Shown here: positions 34,614 to 44,153 of the stretch, piece by piece
Layout: each line of letters begins with the position of its first letter
Numbering within the stretch: the first letter of the stretch is position 1
Assembly (NCBI RefSeq): GCF_003601985.1
Contig: NZ_QZXA01000003.1
Span: forward strand, 62,001-126,000
Reading direction: 5' to 3'
Length of the DNA: 64,000 nucleotides
Origin: Mesorhizobium jarvisii
Lineage (GTDB): Bacteria; Pseudomonadota; Alphaproteobacteria; Rhizobiales; Rhizobiaceae
Made by a program: the position numbers and the translations under genes
Notes under the pieces: generated by a model
The model's input: only the letters and a program-made list of their open reading frames with translations
Database searches by the model: none
What the model was told of the DNA's origin: nothing

Positions 34614-35051
34614 TCAATAATGCGCCCAGCCGCTCAGCGGGCATTTCTGGGAAATGGGAACCTGAAAGGCGCCGTCGACACCGCTGCAGTTGCGGAAGTT
34701 GGATGACCGCGGCGCTTGGGATCGCGTGGGCGCAGCCGGCTTTGGCTTGCCCTTGAGGACCATCCAGATTTCGGTCGGCTGGTCGAGCTGCAGGCGGTTT
34801 ATGTCTGAATAGCTGATCCGGCCGCTGTGGATACCATCGTAAAGACGCTGGCAGAACAAAGCCGGCAAGCGCTCGAGCGACACACCCATGAACGAAGCCA
34901 TATCGTGTTTGGCGGTGGTGTTCCATGAATGGACGACATCGATGCACCCGGCCGCACCCGCCTTCGGGTCGCGCTTGGCGCTGACCTGCGAGGGCTGGCA
35001 TACTGCCAAGATGACGACCGCGCCAAGCAGAAGAGGAATGCTTTTTTTCAC
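34614..35051 (-). CDS. Exported protein with one C-terminal Cys module (unknown function)
   Basis: About 145 residues from a GTG at 35051, giving (V)KKSIPLLLGAVVILAVCQPS, a signal peptide or lipoprotein-like signal with Cys near residue 18. The middle part has a His- and Met-containing stretch with KHDMASFMGVSLERLPALFC. The last 25 residues are the same module as in the gene at 34091: FRNCSGVDGAFQVPISQ then KCPLSGWAHY. The two genes are 61 bp apart on the same strand. Start uncertain; a TTG lies at 35066. No family was recognised. Confidence 0.7.
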   Translation of the reverse strand: MKKSIPLLLGAVVILAVCQPSQVSAKRDPKAGAAGCIDVVHSWNTTAKHDMASFMGVSLERLPALFCQRLYDGIHSGRISYSDINRLQLDQPTEIWMVLKGKPKPAAPTRSQAPRSSNFRNCSGVDGAFQVPISQKCPLSGWAHY

Positions 35052-35160
35052 GGTCAAAACCCCCAAAACCCGTAAATGAACTTAGATGAAGCTGTCAAAA
35101 GGTCAAACAAGAACCGACTGCAGGTGGCTTCATTTTCGTTATATTAGCGGTACAAAATAA

Positions 35161-35184
35161 AAACCCGGCGTCTCCGCCGGGTTT
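35161..35184 (-). terminator. Intrinsic terminator of argG
   Basis: The stem AAACCCGGCG with CGCCGGGTTT around TCTC lies 40 bp after the argG stop, and reads into a U-rich tract on the minus strand. Confidence 0.88.
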
Positions 35185-35223
35185 CTTGGACATGATTGAT
35201 AGCGCCAGGCCGTTGTTTGGGTA

Positions 35224-36447
35224 TCAGCCCTTGCGGTTGCGTGCGGCAAGCGTGCGCAGCCTGAGCGCATTGAGGCGGATGAAGCCGGCGGCGTCCTTCT
35301 GGTCGTAGGCGCCGCGATCGTCCTCGAAGGTGACCAGCGCGTCGGAATAGAGCGTCTTCTTCGACTTGCGGCCGGTGACCATGACATTGCCCTTGTAGAG
35401 CTTCAGCCGCACCGTGCCTTCGACGTCTTCCTGGCTCTTGTCGATCATCGCCTGCAGCATCAGGCGCTCGGGCGAGAACCAGAAGCCGTTGTAGATGAGC
35501 TCGGCGTAGCGCGGCATGAACTCGTCCTTGAGGTGCGCGGCGCCACGGTCGAGCGTGATCGATTCGATGGCGCGGTGGGCCACGATCAGGATGGCGCCGC
35601 CGGGCGTCTCGTAAACGCCGCGCGACTTCATGCCGACGAAGCGGTTCTCGACCAGGTCGAGCCGGCCGATGCCATTGTCGCGGCCAAGATCGTTGAGGGC
35701 GGCCAGCATGGTCGCCGGCGACAGCTTCTTGCCGTTGAGCGCTACGGGATCGCCCTTCAGGAATTCGATCTCGATCTCGGTGACCTTGTCCGGCGCGTCC
35801 ATCGGCGAGACGGTGCGCTGGTGGACGAATTCCGGCGGCTCGCTCCAGGGATCTTCCAGCACCTTGCCCTCGGAAGAGGAGTGCAGCAGGTTGGCGTCGA
35901 CCGAGAAAGGCGCCTCGCCCCTTTTGTCCTTGGCCACCGGGATCTGGTGCTGCTCGGCGAAGTTGATCAGGTCGGTGCGCGACTTGAACGACCAGTCGCG
36001 CCACGGCGCGATGACCTTGATGTCGGGGTTCAGCGCGTAGGCCGACAGCTCGAAGCGAACCTGGTCATTGCCCTTGCCGGTGGCGCCATGCGCGATCGCA
36101 TCGGCGCCGGTCTCCCTGGCGATCTCGACAAGGTGCTTGGAGATCAGCGGCCGCGCGATCGAGGTGCCGAGCAGATAGGTGCCTTCATAGACGGTGTTGG
36201 CGCGGAACATCGGGAAGACGAAGTCGGCGACGAATTCCTCGCGCACATCGACGATGCGAATGTCCTTGATGCCCATCATCTCGGCCTTCTTGCGTGCCGG
36301 CTCCAGCTCGCCGCCCTGGCCGAGATCGGCGGTGAAGGTGACGACCTCGGCGCCGAGTTCGGTCTGCAGCCATTTCAGGATGATGGATGTGTCGAGGCCG
36401 CCGGAATAGGCGAGCACGACTTTCTTGACGTCTTTGGTCTTGGACAT
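35224..36447 (-). CDS. argG: Argininosuccinate synthase
   Basis: This 407-residue enzyme joins citrulline and aspartate with ATP in arginine synthesis. The ATP-binding P-loop-like motif is [14 protein letters not shown] near residue 10. Other hallmarks are [18 protein letters not shown] and [17 protein letters not shown]. The start at 36447 gives the standard length and N-terminus. The gene is single and ends with a strong terminator. Confidence 0.98.
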   Translation of the reverse strand: MSKTKDVKKVVLAYSGGLDTSIILKWLQTELGAEVVTFTADLGQGGELEPARKKAEMMGIKDIRIVDVREEFVADFVFPMFRANTVYEGTYLLGTSIARPLISKHLVEIARETGADAIAHGATGKGNDQVRFELSAYALNPDIKVIAPWRDWSFKSRTDLINFAEQHQIPVAKDKRGEAPFSVDANLLHSSSEGKVLEDPWSEPPEFVHQRTVSPMDAPDKVTEIEIEFLKGDPVALNGKKLSPATMLAALNDLGRDNGIGRLDLVENRFVGMKSRGVYETPGGAILIVAHRAIESITLDRGAAHLKDEFMPRYAELIYNGFWFSPERLMLQAMIDKSQEDVEGTVRLKLYKGNVMVTGRKSKKTLYSDALVTFEDDRGAYDQKDAAGFIRLNALRLRTLAARNRKG

Positions 36448-36795
36448 TTCTGCTCCGTCGGTGGCGGACGCCTGGGCAAGGGCGTCACGCATTGTCGGAG
36501 CGCCTTTTAGCAGGAACGGCAAAGCGAGCAAGCAGGCGCGGCGCCAGACTGCTGATCCAGCGCGCGGCGAGGGCATAGAACGGCATCAGGCTTTTCGCTG
36601 GCGCGGTCCCCGGTTGCGATAAAGCGCCTGGGAAAACAACCTGCTACAATCATGGGCTGCATTTATGCCCGGGATTTAAGCAAGTTTTCACGTCCTGCCG
36701 CTAAACCAGCGACACAGAATTGCCCTGGCCACGCAAGGGTGGCGAAGCGGCTTTTGCCTGCTCATTGCGGGAGTCTCGGGCTTGGACCATTCCTG
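36448..36795. other. Intergenic region between argG and the GGDEF-EAL gene
   Basis: No coding region, repeat or RNA was recognised. The region holds the divergent promoters of the flanking genes. Confidence 0.4.
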
Positions 36796-38889
36796 ATGCG
36801 CGTCATATCATGCATCGTCACGGAGCATAATCTGTGGCTCGTCCTGCTGGCGGCGCTGATGTGCGTTACCGGCTGCTGGGTGACGATCGGCCTCCTGGAC
36901 CGCGCCAGGAAAACCGTCGGCGTGCAGATGCGGGGATGGCTCTTCCTGACCGCGGTCGCGGCCGGTTCCTCGGTCTGGTGCACGCATTTCATCGCCATGC
37001 TGGCCTATCAGCCCGGCGCGCCGATCACCTTCGATCCGGCGCTCACCATGATCTCCCTGGTCATCGCCATGGTCGGAACCGGGGCGGGCTTCGGCCTTGC
37101 GCTCGGCAAAGGCCGCGGCCTGGCGCCGGAATGGGGCGGGTGTGCCGTCGGCCTGGCGATCTCGGCCATGCACTATACCGGCATGATGGCCTATCACGTG
37201 GCCGGCATCGTCGAATGGGACGCCTTCTACGTCATCGCTTCCGTGCTGATCGCGATGGCATTCTCCTCCGTGGCGGTCGGCCATGCGACGCGCCGGCCGT
37301 ACCGCTGGTCGCACTATGTCGGCATCGGCCTTCTGGTGCTGGCGATCGTCGGCCTGCATTTCACGGCGATGGCGGCGGTGGCGGTGACGCCGCTTTCCTT
37401 CATCACCACGGGCACCAATCCCGATATCCTGGAAGCGATGGCCGTCGCGGTCGCCGTGGTCGGTCTGATCGTCGCCGCCACCGGCTTCGCCAGCTATCTG
37501 ATCGACGAACGCGGTCGGCTCGAAAGCTTCGAGCGGCTGCAGCATCTTGCCCTCAACGATGCGCTCACCGGCCTTGCCAACCGGGTCTCCTTCAACGACC
37601 GCCTCGACCATGAGATCGAGCGGGCGCGCGAGGATCAGGGCACGATGACCGCCGTAATCGTCATCGACCTCGACCGGTTCAAGGAAATCAACGACCTCCG
37701 GGGACACGCCGCCGGCGACCAGGCGCTCAAGATCATTGCCCGCAGGCTGGCAAAGCTGGCCGGCGACGGCGAGTTCGTCGCCCGGCTGGGCGGCGACGAA
37801 TTTGCCGCCATCAAGCGCTTCAAGGACCAGAACGACCTGCTCGGCCTGGTGTCGCGGCTGGAGAAGTCACTGTTCGAGCCGTTGCGGATCGACGATTTCG
37901 AGACCGTCACCGGCGCCAGCATCGGCGTTGCCGTCTATCCGCGCGACGGGGCCGACCGGGAGAGGCTGGTCAGCAATGCGGATCTGGCCATGTACCGGGC
38001 CAAGAACGACGTGACGCGGGCCGTCTGCTTCTACGAATCGGCGATGGACGAGACGGCGCGGGCGCGCCGGGCGCTGGCCACCGATCTTCGCCAGGCAATC
38101 GACCGGGGCGAGCTCTCGCTGCACTATCAGGTGCAGACTTCGGTGCAAACCGGCGCCACGTGCGGCTACGAGGCGTTGCTGCGCTGGACGCACCCCGTGC
38201 ACGGCATGGTCCCGCCCGCCGAATTCATTCCGATCGCCGAGGAGAACGGTTCCATTCTGTCGATCGGCGAATGGGTGCTGCGCACCGCTTGCCGCCAGGC
38301 AGCCTCCTGGGACAATGGCCACAAGATCGCGGTCAATCTGTCGCCGGTGCAGTTCGCCCATGCCAATCTCGCCACGCTCGTCCACCAGATCCTGGTCGAG
38401 ACCGGCCTGTCGCCGAAGCGTCTCGAGCTCGAGCTGACTGAATCGACGATCGTCGCCGACAAGGTGCGCACGCTGCACGTGCTGCGCCAGATCAAGGCGC
38501 TGGGCGTGACGATCGCGATCGACGATTTCGGCACCGGCTATTCCTCGCTCGACACGCTGCGCTCGTTCCCGTTCGACAAGATCAAGCTCGACCGCTCCTT
38601 CATGGCCGATGTCGAGCGCAGCCCGCAGGCCAAGGCGATCATCCGCGCCGTGCTGACGCTGGGGCGCAGCCTCGACATTCCCGTGCTTGCCGAAGGCGTC
38701 GAGACCCATGTCCAGCTCACCATCCTGCAGGTCGAGGGCTGCAACGAGGCGCAGGGCTATTTCCTCGGCCGCCCCAAGCCGATCGATCAGATCGTGCTCA
38801 TCGGCGGGCCTGATGGCCAGGACGGCCCGCCCGCCTTCGAGGCGCCTGCCAGGATGCGGGCTGCCGCCGGCTGGCGCTCGCCGCCATAG
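36796..38889 (+). CDS. MHYT-GGDEF-EAL bifunctional c-di-GMP signalling protein
   Basis: This 697-residue protein has an N-terminal MHYT sensor with seven hydrophobic helices and three metal-type motifs (THFIAM, MHYTGM, LHFTAM; about residues 50-210). A GGDEF domain follows with the intact active site LGGDEF and typical NDALTGLANR start. The EAL domain has YEALLRW, and later ELTESTI, IDDFGTGYSSL and LAEGVET, all catalytic-type. Both active sites look intact, so it may make and degrade c-di-GMP in response to a signal sensed in the membrane (MHYT proteins have been proposed to sense O2, CO or NO). The ATG at 36796 is chosen; upstream in-frame sequence lacks the MHYT start. Confidence 0.93.
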   Translation: MRVISCIVTEHNLWLVLLAALMCVTGCWVTIGLLDRARKTVGVQMRGWLFLTAVAAGSSVWCTHFIAMLAYQPGAPITFDPALTMISLVIAMVGTGAGFGLALGKGRGLAPEWGGCAVGLAISAMHYTGMMAYHVAGIVEWDAFYVIASVLIAMAFSSVAVGHATRRPYRWSHYVGIGLLVLAIVGLHFTAMAAVAVTPLSFITTGTNPDILEAMAVAVAVVGLIVAATGFASYLIDERGRLESFERLQHLALNDALTGLANRVSFNDRLDHEIERAREDQGTMTAVIVIDLDRFKEINDLRGHAAGDQALKIIARRLAKLAGDGEFVARLGGDEFAAIKRFKDQNDLLGLVSRLEKSLFEPLRIDDFETVTGASIGVAVYPRDGADRERLVSNADLAMYRAKNDVTRAVCFYESAMDETARARRALATDLRQAIDRGELSLHYQVQTSVQTGATCGYEALLRWTHPVHGMVPPAEFIPIAEENGSILSIGEWVLRTACRQAASWDNGHKIAVNLSPVQFAHANLATLVHQILVETGLSPKRLELELTESTIVADKVRTLHVLRQIKALGVTIAIDDFGTGYSSLDTLRSFPFDKIKLDRSFMADVERSPQAKAIIRAVLTLGRSLDIPVLAEGVETHVQLTILQVEGCNEAQGYFLGRPKPIDQIVLIGGPDGQDGPPAFEAPARMRAAAGWRSPP

Positions 38890-38994
38890 GCTGGAAACTG
38901 CAGTTACCGAAGCGATTGCCATGCTGGATCAACGCTTTATCTGGCGCCGGCGTGACGCATCCTGTATAGGCCTACACGTTCCCTGGGGCCTGCC

Positions 38995-39636
38995 ATGTCC
39001 TTCATTCCCGACACCGCCACACTGATCCAGTTCGCCATCGCCACCGTGATCCTGGCGATCACGCCCGGGCCTGACATGACCCTGTTCGTCTCGCGCACGC
39101 TGAGCCAGGGGCGCGCCACCGGCTTTGCCTCGATGGCCGGCGCGCTGTGCGGCACGCTGATCCACACCACGCTGGTGGTGGTGGGCGTGTCGGCGCTGAT
39201 CGTCGCCTCGCCGATGGCCTTTTTCGTGCTGAAGATCTTTGGCGCCGGCTATCTCGTCTTCCTGGCCTGGCAGGCCATCGCCAAGGGCTCGGCCTTTTCG
39301 CCGGAGAAGAAGACAGGCCCGCAAATCTCGCTGTTGCGCAGCTGGGCGGCCGGGCTCGGCGTCAATTTGCTCAACCCGAAGATCATCCTGTTCTTCATGA
39401 CCTTCCTGCCGCAGTTCGTCTCCGCGCATGATCCGAACGCGCCGGGCAAGCTGTTCTTCCTGGGCTCGATGTTCATCGTGCTGTCGATCCCGGTGACAGC
39501 GCCGATGGTGCTGGCGGCGGAGAAATTTTCCGCGGCGATGAAGGCCAGCCCGCGCGTCACGCGGGTGGTCGATTATCTTTTCGCTGGCGTGTTCTCGGCC
39601 TTCGCGCTCAAGATCCTGACGGCCCAGGCGAAGTAG
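38995..39636 (+). CDS. LysE family translocator
   Basis: This 213-residue membrane protein has about six hydrophobic helices, with AITPGPDMTLFVSRTLSQG at the end of the first, which is the LysE/RhtB hallmark, and NLLNPKIILFFMTFLPQFV. The family exports amino acids such as lysine, homoserine or threonine. The substrate is unknown. Its 3' end overlaps the convergent membrane protein gene by 29 bp. Confidence 0.9.
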   Translation: MSFIPDTATLIQFAIATVILAITPGPDMTLFVSRTLSQGRATGFASMAGALCGTLIHTTLVVVGVSALIVASPMAFFVLKIFGAGYLVFLAWQAIAKGSAFSPEKKTGPQISLLRSWAAGLGVNLLNPKIILFFMTFLPQFVSAHDPNAPGKLFFLGSMFIVLSIPVTAPMVLAAEKFSAAMKASPRVTRVVDYLFAGVFSAFALKILTAQAK

Positions 39637-40090
39637 AGACGTTGTCGTCCTTCCACCAGCTTCCGGCCCAGCGCCCGGCGCTCAGCCAGTAGAAGATGCC
39701 GCCGACCATGCCGCCGCCGATCACCGCCATGATGGCGCTGGTGTCGGTGATCGCGAAGGTGGACTCTTGGGAGTGGTCGACCAGGCCGAGGAAGACGGCC
39801 GCCACCACCGCACCCGCCAGCGCATAGTACAGCCAGTCGCGCCGGCCGAGGATTTCGGCAAGCAGGATGACGATCACCGCCGGCAGGAAGGCGAAATAGG
39901 CGACGAACAGAGCGACGAAGGGGATCGAGAAATACAGCGAAGCCGTCGCCGTCGGGTGCGTGTGGTCAGGCGTGTAGCCGAGCGAGGCCAGGAACAGAAC
40001 GTTGAGGAAGGCGCTTGCCGCCAGCGAGGCGACGGCATAGCCGAACAGGATCATGGCAAAGCGAACGAGATAGGCGACGAGACGGGTCAT
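39608..40090 (-). CDS. Membrane protein, unknown (coupled to rlmN operon)
   Basis: This 160-residue protein has four hydrophobic segments and starts [20 protein letters not shown]. Its start codon overlaps the stop of the upstream gene (ATGA). It shares general layout with that gene (four helices, Trp- and Gly-rich end: FYWLSAGRWAGSWW versus [12 protein letters not shown]), so the two are likely distant paralogues. No family was recognised with certainty. Confidence 0.8.
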   Translation of the reverse strand: MTRLVAYLVRFAMILFGYAVASLAASAFLNVLFLASLGYTPDHTHPTATASLYFSIPFVALFVAYFAFLPAVIVILLAEILGRRDWLYYALAGAVVAAVFLGLVDHSQESTFAITDTSAIMAVIGGGMVGGIFYWLSAGRWAGSWWKDDNVSTSPGPSGS

Positions 40091-40536
40091 CCGGGATCTC
40101 GCGGCATCAGACGGCCGGACCTGCGCCCGGCCAGGAGCCAGTAGACCGAACCGGCGACGGTGCCGGCCGTGGCTAGGAAGCCGAGAAAGCCCGGATTGAA
40201 GACAAAGCCTCCGGCCGAGCCAGGGACAAGAACGCCAAAGGCGATGGAGGTGATCGCGCCCGTGACCGCGAAATAGAACCATCCCCGCAGCGACAGCCAT
40301 TCGGCGACCAGGATCGCGGGGCCAACGATCAGCAGAGCGCAGACCGCCACGGTCAGCACGGCGAGCGGGAAGGACCCGAGCCAGTCGAAGGTGAAAACCA
40401 GCGACCAGTTGCCATATTCGATGCCTTCCAGCAGCGTGATCAGCAGCACCGGCACCAGGATCGAGGTCAGCACACCGGCGATGTAACCGACGGCTATGAT
40501 GGCGATGCGTTTGAGCCCGGCGACGAGACGGCTCAC
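40087..40536 (-). CDS. Membrane protein, unknown (coupled to rlmN)
   Basis: This 149-residue protein starts from a GTG at 40536 that overlaps the rlmN stop codon (GTGA), and its stop overlaps the next start (ATGA). It has four hydrophobic segments, with [20 protein letters not shown] at the first and [12 protein letters not shown] at the end. No family was recognised with certainty. The coupling shows that it is made with RlmN. Confidence 0.78.
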   Translation of the reverse strand: MSRLVAGLKRIAIIAVGYIAGVLTSILVPVLLITLLEGIEYGNWSLVFTFDWLGSFPLAVLTVAVCALLIVGPAILVAEWLSLRGWFYFAVTGAITSIAFGVLVPGSAGGFVFNPGFLGFLATAGTVAGSVYWLLAGRRSGRLMPRDPG

Positions 40537-41765
40537 GCCTCCCCATGCCCCGCGATCATCATGGCTTCCAGCGCCAGCCGGTCCACTTTTCGCATGCGCT
40601 CGGATTCCGATTTCAGCTGGCCGCAGGCGGCGAGGATGTCGCGGCCGCGCGGCGTGCGGATCGGCGAGGCATAGCCGGCATTGTTGATGTAGTCGGCGAA
40701 TTTCTCGATCGTCTCCCAGTCCGAGCACTGGTAGTTGGTGCCCGGCCACGGGTTGAACGGGATCAGGTTGATCTTGGCCGGAATGCCCTTGAGCAGCTTG
40801 ATCAGGCCCTTGGCGTCCTCGATGGAATCGTTGACGTCCTTCAGCATCACATATTCGAAGGTGATGCGCTTGGCGTTCGACAGGCCGGGATAGGCGCGGC
40901 AGGCGGCGATCAGTTCCTTCAGCGGATATTTCTTGTTGATCGGCACCAAGAGGTCGCGCAGATCGTCATTGGTGGCATGCAGCGAGATCGCCAGCATGAC
41001 GCCGATCTCCTCGCCGGTGCGGAAAATCTCGGGCACGACGCCGGAGGTCGACAGCGTGATGCGGCGCTTCGACAGGGAAAGCCCGTCGCCGTCGGAAGCG
41101 ATCAGCAGCGCCTTCTTCACCGCCTCGAAATTGTAGAGCGGCTCGCCCATGCCCATCATGACGATGTTAGACACCTTGCGGCCCTCGGCCGGCACGATGG
41201 CGCCGTCCGGCGTGTCGCGGTCGGGGAAGTCGCCGAGCCGGTCGCGCGCGGTGAGCAACTGGGCGAGAATCTCTTCCGCCGTCAAATTGCGCACCAGCTT
41301 CTGCGTGCCGGTGTGGCAGAAGGAGCAGGTCAGCGTGCAGCCGACCTGCGAGGAGATGCAGAGCGTGCCACGGCCTTCCTCGGGAATATAGACGGTCTCG
41401 ATCTCGACCGGCCGGCCGGCGCCGCGCGGCGGAAAACGGAACAGCCATTTGCGGGTGCCGTCGGAAGAAATCTGCTCCTCGACAATCTCGGGACGCGCGA
41501 CGGTGAAATGCTTGTCGAGCTCGGCGCGCAGGTCCTTGGAGATGTTGAACATGCCGGCGAAGTCGGAAACGCCGCGCACATACATCCAGTGCCAGAGCTG
41601 CTGGGCGCGCATCTTGGCCTGGCGCTCCGGCACGATGCCGGACGCGACCAGCGCCTCGCCAAGCTCGGCGCGCGTCAGGCCGATCAGCGACGGCTTCTCG
41701 GGCGCGGCGCGGGCGCGCAACGCGTCACGGGCACCTTCAGTGGTGAGGTCGAAGGAAAGGGTCAT
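40533..41765 (-). CDS. rlmN: Dual-specificity RNA methyltransferase RlmN
   Basis: This 410-residue radical-SAM enzyme methylates A2503 of 23S rRNA and A37 of some tRNAs. The iron-sulfur motif CxxxCxxC is in [11 protein letters not shown]. Other hallmarks are [27 protein letters not shown] and [10 protein letters not shown]. Length is normal with a short N-terminal extension. It is followed by two coupled membrane protein genes. Confidence 0.97.
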   Translation of the reverse strand: MTLSFDLTTEGARDALRARAAPEKPSLIGLTRAELGEALVASGIVPERQAKMRAQQLWHWMYVRGVSDFAGMFNISKDLRAELDKHFTVARPEIVEEQISSDGTRKWLFRFPPRGAGRPVEIETVYIPEEGRGTLCISSQVGCTLTCSFCHTGTQKLVRNLTAEEILAQLLTARDRLGDFPDRDTPDGAIVPAEGRKVSNIVMMGMGEPLYNFEAVKKALLIASDGDGLSLSKRRITLSTSGVVPEIFRTGEEIGVMLAISLHATNDDLRDLLVPINKKYPLKELIAACRAYPGLSNAKRITFEYVMLKDVNDSIEDAKGLIKLLKGIPAKINLIPFNPWPGTNYQCSDWETIEKFADYINNAGYASPIRTPRGRDILAACGQLKSESERMRKVDRLALEAMMIAGHGEA

Positions 41766-42036
41766 GGTCGCACTGATATAAGCGGTTTGCGGCCGATTTC
41801 ATCCATCGTGCCGGGAACTGAAGCGCGGCGCATAGCACAGGTTGCGAGCAGAGTCATGCGGAGCGAACGCAACCATACGCACTTCGGCTGACAGCCCGCT
41901 CCGACTATCTGACAGCTTTGCCCTATCTTCCCGCTGCAAAGGAGAGATCACATGGTCGTGTTCGCGTAACGATTCCCATCGCGCCTTCGAAGTCTGAACG
42001 GGGCAACCATGCCTCTACAAAATGGGAGTATGCAGA

Positions 42037-42336
42037 ATGAACTCTATCAAGTTCGCCGTCATTGCCGGCCTCTTCGGCCTTTCCGCCTCGCAGGCATTTG
42101 CTGAAGACGCAATGGGCACGATGACCATGATGAAGGGCGGAGAAGTGATGGCGATCATGCCGGACGGACACATGGGCACCATGATGCCGGATGCGAAGAT
42201 GGGTGCCGAGATGATGAAGATGGCAAAGCCGATCAAGCACTGCATGATGATGATGACCGACGCCAAGGGCAAAGCCTTCATGATCGATACGTCGACCAAG
42301 AAGGCTCAGGCCGAATGTGAAAAAATGGCCATGTAA
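42037..42336 (+). CDS. Small methionine-rich exported protein
   Basis: This 99-residue protein has a signal peptide (MNSIKFAVIAGLFGLSASQA, cleavage near AFA-E, about residue 23). Of roughly 76 mature residues, about 20 are Met, in clusters such as MTMMKGG, MGTMMPD and CMMMMTD, with two Cys and one or two His. Such composition is typical of periplasmic copper- or other soft-metal-binding proteins, but no family was recognised. An ATG at 42022 gives a slightly longer form. A hairpin follows the stop. Confidence 0.75.
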   Translation: MNSIKFAVIAGLFGLSASQAFAEDAMGTMTMMKGGEVMAIMPDGHMGTMMPDAKMGAEMMKMAKPIKHCMMMMTDAKGKAFMIDTSTKKAQAECEKMAM

Positions 42337-42361
42337 GACTGGACCTGTCACGATCGAGACT

Positions 42362-42381
42362 CGCCGGCGCACACGCCGGCG
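42362..42381 (+). terminator. Hairpin after the Met-rich gene, likely terminator
   Basis: Perfect 8-bp arms CGCCGGCG and CGCCGGCG enclose CACA, followed by GGTCATTTTG. It lies 26 bp after the stop. The T-run is short, so termination is plausible but not certain. Confidence 0.6.
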
Positions 42382-42525
42382 GGTCATTTTGATACGAGTC
42401 CCAACTTCGCCGGACTTCGTTTCCCGCTCCCCGTCATTTAGCTCGCGTGTGACGGCGGCCTGACCTCGCAGGCTTGATCGACCTCATGCCTGTGCTAGGG
42501 CTGGGCATTCACCGCGAGGACAGAC

Positions 42526-43881
42526 ATGGCCGGAACATCGCGAAAGCATCCAATGCTGCGGCGCTCGCGGGCGATGTGGGGCTCGCGGCGTGTGTGGCAG
42601 CCGCGGCTGGTGTTCTGGGCCGGCGCGGTCTCGATCGGCGTCATCAGCGTGCTGTTCGCGGTGTTGGCCGACAAGGCGCAGGCGCTGTTCCATATGATGA
42701 TCGGCGATGGTGGCGGCCGGCGCTTCTATCTGCCGCTTGCGATCACGCCGCTCGGCTTTGTCCTGTGCGCCTGGCTCGCCCACGCCTTCTTCCCGGGTTC
42801 GCAAGGCAGCGGCATTCCACAGGCGATCGCCGCGCGCCATTTGCGTGAAGACGACGATCGCAACCACCTTCTGTCGCTGCGGCTGGCGGCGGGCAAGATC
42901 GCGCTCACCGTCGTCGGCCTGTTCTGCGGGGCTTCCATCGGCCGCGAGGGCCCGACCGTGCAGGTCGGCGCGTCGCTGATGCTGCAGGCGGCGCGCTGGG
43001 GCGGCATGGCGCAGGCGCGCGGCCTGATCCTGGCCGGCTCGGCCGCAGGCATTGCCGCCGCCTTCAACACGCCGCTGGCCGGCATCGTCTTCGCCATCGA
43101 GGAGATGGGCCGCACCTATGAGGCGCGCACCAACGGGCTGGTGCTGACGGCGGTGATCCTGGCCGGCCTCGCCTCGCTCGGCCTGCTCGGCAATTACACC
43201 TATTTCGGCGTCTCGAAGGAGACGATCGCGTTTGCCGCCGACTGGCCGCTGGTGCTTGGTTGCGGCATCATCGGCGGCGGCTTCGGCGCGCTGTTCTCGC
43301 TGCTGGCGCTGAAGATCACGCGGCGGATCCGCCGCTGGCACACGCAGCAGCCTTTGCGGCGCGCCTTGCTGGTGGCGGCTGTCTGCGGGCTCGGCGTGGC
43401 GGTGATCGGCATCGCCTCGGGCGGGCTGACCTTCGGCACCGGCTACGCGCAGGCGCGCGGCGCTGTCGAAGGCGCGCCGCTGCCATGGTTCTTCTTTGCC
43501 GAGAAATTCCTGGCCGGGCTGCTGTCGATGGTCTCGGGCATTCCCGGCGGCATCTTCGCGCCGTCGCTGGCGGTCGGCGCCGGCATCGGCAGTTCGCTTG
43601 GGCTGCTGTTCGGCGCCAGCGCGGGGGCTGCCGCGCTGCTCGGCATGGCCGGCTATTTCGCCGGCGTCGTGCAGGCGCCGATGACGGCCTTCGTCATCAT
43701 CCTGGAGATGACCGGCAATCACGACAATGTCATCGCGCTGATGCTGGCCTCGATGTTGGGCTACGGCACGGCGCGCATGATCTCGCACGAGCCGCTCTAT
43801 CATGCGCTGTCGCGCGTCTTCATCGCCGAGGCGATCCGGCGGCGGCGGGCGGAGACCGTGCCGGAACCAGGTCAGGGCTGA
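42526..43881 (+). CDS. ClC-family chloride channel/transporter
   Basis: This 451-residue membrane protein has about ten to twelve helices and the three ion-site motifs: GSGIP, GREGPTVQVG with the gating Glu, and GIPGGIFAPSLAVG. A GYFAGVVQAPMTAFVI segment late in the protein is also typical. The gating Glu is present, compatible with an H+/Cl- exchanger. There is no CBS domain. The start at 42526 is preceded by a purine-rich sequence. Confidence 0.95.
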   Translation: MAGTSRKHPMLRRSRAMWGSRRVWQPRLVFWAGAVSIGVISVLFAVLADKAQALFHMMIGDGGGRRFYLPLAITPLGFVLCAWLAHAFFPGSQGSGIPQAIAARHLREDDDRNHLLSLRLAAGKIALTVVGLFCGASIGREGPTVQVGASLMLQAARWGGMAQARGLILAGSAAGIAAAFNTPLAGIVFAIEEMGRTYEARTNGLVLTAVILAGLASLGLLGNYTYFGVSKETIAFAADWPLVLGCGIIGGGFGALFSLLALKITRRIRRWHTQQPLRRALLVAAVCGLGVAVIGIASGGLTFGTGYAQARGAVEGAPLPWFFFAEKFLAGLLSMVSGIPGGIFAPSLAVGAGIGSSLGLLFGASAGAAALLGMAGYFAGVVQAPMTAFVIILEMTGNHDNVIALMLASMLGYGTARMISHEPLYHALSRVFIAEAIRRRRAETVPEPGQG

Positions 43882-43891
43882 ACGAGAACCC

Positions 43892-44137
43892 CTATGGCGG
43901 GCCCTCAGGTGCCTGCGGGAGGCGAACCTCACTGTTGCGCCACAGGGAAAGATCGCCCTGATTTTCGATGTCGCCCTGGGAGGCAAGAACGGCTATTCGC
44001 TCGGCGATTTCTTCCCAGGACGCTTCCACGCCGGCTTTGCGAAGTGCTTCTTCTGACTTCGCTATGATCATGGCGGTCTTCTGCCACCGCTCCACGACCA
44101 TTTGCATAATCGTGGCGTCGATGTCGCGATTTGTCAT
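43892..44137 (-). CDS. Small protein resembling DUF3658
   Basis: This 81-residue protein has ERWQKTAMIIAKSEEAL, then WEEIAERIAVLASQGDIENQ and a final NSEVRLPQAP. The layout resembles the DUF3658 C-terminal domain usually fused to DUF1835; here it stands alone. Function is unknown. It is convergent with the ClC gene and 16 bp from the IalB gene on the same strand. Confidence 0.65.
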   Translation of the reverse strand: MTNRDIDATIMQMVVERWQKTAMIIAKSEEALRKAGVEASWEEIAERIAVLASQGDIENQGDLSLWRNSEVRLPQAPEGPP

Positions 44138-44153
44138 CGGGGTTGGCAGCAGC

